Shown here: piece by piece, positions 4,970-5,697 of the stretch
How positions within the stretch are numbered: position 1 is the stretch's first letter
Layout of the letters: each line of letters starts with the position of its first letter
Assembly (NCBI GenBank): GCA_016191895.1
Contig: JACPVD010000212.1
Span: 1 to 5,697 of the forward strand
DNA from: Chloroflexota bacterium
Lineage (GTDB): Bacteria > Chloroflexota > Anaerolineae > Anaerolineales > Villigracilaceae
DNA: 5,697 nt
Direction of reading: 5' to 3'
Notes under the pieces: generated by a model
The model's input: only the letters and a program-made list of their open reading frames with translations
What the model was told of the DNA's origin: nothing
The model's database searches: none
Program-made: the position numbers and the translations under genes

Positions 4970-5089
4970 GGCAAAATCCGCCTGCATGGGCTCTTGAAAT
5001 TGTTCGAACCGCTCATGACAGGCGAATCCAAAAGGGCTTCGGCAAAGGAGCTCGTCAAGTTCAAGGAGCTCATCGAGGGCATGAAATAA
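4970..5089 (+). pseudogene. C-terminal remnant of a second SRPBCC gene
   Basis: Read in a frame different from the hydrolase, 4970-5089 encodes a Gly and then 38 residues ending in TAA. These align without gaps to the last 38 residues of the intact SRPBCC protein at 3631-4071, with 25 identities, including LKLxEPLMxGE and an unbroken AKELVKFKEL. By hand count 79 of 120 bases match, and conserved codons differ mainly at third positions, so the fragment derives from a diverged functional homologue and not a recent copy. It begins about 20 nt after the hydrolase stop. No start codon or SD in a sensible position would express it alone; the open frame that continues upstream is just the hydrolase gene in another frame. 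The hairpin that follows may be this lost gene's original terminator. Confidence 0.8.
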
Positions 5090-5101
5090 TTTCCGATGAA
5101 A

Positions 5102-5125
5102 GGGGCGCCTCTCAACAGGCGCCCC
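5102..5125. terminator. Strong hairpin between convergent genes, possible bidirectional terminator
   Basis: GGGGCGCCT (5102-5110) and its exact complement (5117-5125) form a 9-bp, almost all GC stem with a 6-nt loop. On the minus strand it is followed by TTTCAT, a weak U-run; on the plus strand ACCCAG follows, with none. It lies between the plus-strand SRPBCC-hydrolase operon and the minus-strand CBS gene, where a shared terminator would be expected. Confidence 0.6.
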
Positions 5126-5161
5126 ACCCAGAAGCATCACAGGCTTAATAGCAATTCACGA

Positions 5162-5183
5162 AGTACGAAGGAAGCAGTACGAA
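5162..5183. repeat. Short direct repeat AGTACGAA x2
   Basis: AGTACGAA occurs at 5162-5169 and again at 5176-5183, a 14-bp period, just beyond the end of the CBS gene. Two copies are too few to call an array. It may be part of a dispersed intergenic repeat. Confidence 0.4.
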
Positions 5184-5195
5184 ATACCGACCACG

Positions 5196-5600
5196 TTACT
5201 CCTCCTCCCAGCCCTGTTCCTCCACGGACATAAAAATATCCGTCGCGGAGATCATGCCCACCAATGTGCCCTGCTCATCCGCCACCGGCAGGTGGTGGAT
5301 GTGGTGCTCCTGCATGACCAACGAACATTCGATCAACGTCCACTCGGGGCGGGCGGTGACGATCGGACCCGACATGATCTCGCGCACGGTCGTCTCGGCA
5401 GGGTTGCGACGGGCGGCCACGATCTTGTCGCGGACGTCGGTGGTGGTGAGGATTCCGTAGGCGGGATTCTTCTCGGAGATGTTCACCACGAGACTGCGGA
5501 TGTTTCTTCGGCGCATGAGTGTCATGGCATAGGAAACGCTCGAATCGGGGTCAACCACAATAACAGGGCTTCTCATCCAATCACGGACAGTGTGAGGCAT
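5196..5600 (-). CDS. Stand-alone protein with two CBS domains
   Basis: This 134-residue protein consists only of a CBS pair (Bateman module). CBS1 covers about residues 4-61 (VRDWMRSPVIVVDPDSSVSY, then GILTTTDVRD), and CBS2 about 72-127 (VREIMSGPIVTARPEWTLIE, then LVGMISATDIF). Each carries the T/S-x-x-D signature at the end (TTTD at 52-55, SATD at 118-121) that commonly contacts the ribose or phosphate of adenine nucleotides. A nucleotide-sensing regulatory role in the cytoplasm is therefore likely, but the partner is unknown because no enzyme or transporter domain is attached or adjacent. ATG at 5600 has the SD AGGAG 6 nt upstream. The tail (VEEQGWEEE) is acidic. The gene is convergent with the hydrolase operon and preceded by a perfect 16-bp palindrome. 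Confidence 0.92.
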   Translation of the reverse strand: MPHTVRDWMRSPVIVVDPDSSVSYAMTLMRRRNIRSLVVNISEKNPAYGILTTTDVRDKIVAARRNPAETTVREIMSGPIVTARPEWTLIECSLVMQEHHIHHLPVADEQGTLVGMISATDIFMSVEEQGWEEE

Positions 5601-5615
5601 GGGATACTCCTATTT

Positions 5616-5631
5616 CTAAAATTAATTTTAG
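5616..5631. promoter_or_regulatory. 16-bp perfect palindrome upstream of the CBS gene
   Basis: CTAAAATTAATTTTAG is perfectly symmetric and ends 15 nt before the CBS start codon, just upstream of its SD. It may be an operator or a small leader hairpin. The TAAAAT inside it could be a -10 box, but no convincing -35 is seen 16-18 nt upstream. Confidence 0.45.
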
Positions 5632-5643
5632 TACCGCGCAGAG

Positions 5644-5679
5644 GCGAAGGTCGCGAAGAGATTTGTGAACGCGAAGGGA
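5644..5679. repeat. GCGAAG short repeats with 9-bp phasing
   Basis: GCGAAG occurs at 5644, 5653 and 5671, offsets of 9 and 18, giving four 9-bp units of which one is degenerate. The stretch from about 5635 to the window end holds no gene that can be seen. It resembles intergenic degenerate tandem repeats; its function is unknown. Confidence 0.4.
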
Positions 5680-5697
5680 ATACTTTTGCGACTGTTA

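Overview
This looks like a bacterial chromosome segment of moderate GC content with accessory character. Every gene has a bacterial relative, and most starts carry Shine-Dalgarno (SD) sites. Nothing fixes the taxon. A ribonuclease HI with an N-terminal viroplasmin-type domain, small stand-alone regulators and GCGAAG-type intergenic repeats would fit an environmental lineage such as Chloroflexota/Anaerolineae, but that is only a guess.

Layout. Positions 1-2983 are read on the minus strand. In transcription order they hold: a ribonuclease HI (2366-2983); a RelE/HigB-type toxin and XRE antitoxin (1693-2321); a nucleotidyltransferase/HEPN pair (971-1659); a 21-codon remnant of the C-terminus of a second ribonuclease HI (882-947); a hotdog-fold thioesterase (451-885); and a membrane-anchored endonuclease/exonuclease/phosphatase-family protein cut by the window edge (1-431). 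A hairpin terminator (3010-3042) separates this block from a Cys-rich MerR-family regulator (3068-3529, minus). The regulator is divergent from a plus-strand pair: an SRPBCC protein (3631-4071) and an alpha/beta hydrolase (4090-4950). Directly after the hydrolase lies a second remnant (4970-5089) that matches the last 38 residues of the SRPBCC protein. A strong hairpin (5102-5125) and a minus-strand two-CBS-domain protein (5196-5600) finish the window.

How the parts work together. The MerR/SRPBCC divergent region carries a promoter with the 19-bp spacer and central dyad typical of MerR-activated promoters. The SRPBCC-hydrolase pair is therefore probably the regulator's target operon. The two toxin-antitoxin-type modules are back to back, and the first has its own promoter with a 12-bp palindrome placed as an autoregulatory operator.

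The main observation is structural. Twice in 5.7 kb, an intact gene is followed by passenger genes and then by a diverged, in-frame copy of only the 3' end of that same gene, in the same orientation. Intact RNase HI is followed by the toxin-antitoxin genes and an RNase HI tail. Intact SRPBCC is followed by the hydrolase and an SRPBCC tail. The tails are about 76% (41/54) and 66% (79/120) identical to the intact genes by hand count, mostly with silent third-position changes, and both keep their stop codon. This suggests cassette acquisition at gene 3' ends, with the displaced tails left as scars. Decay of ancestral paralogues is the alternative.
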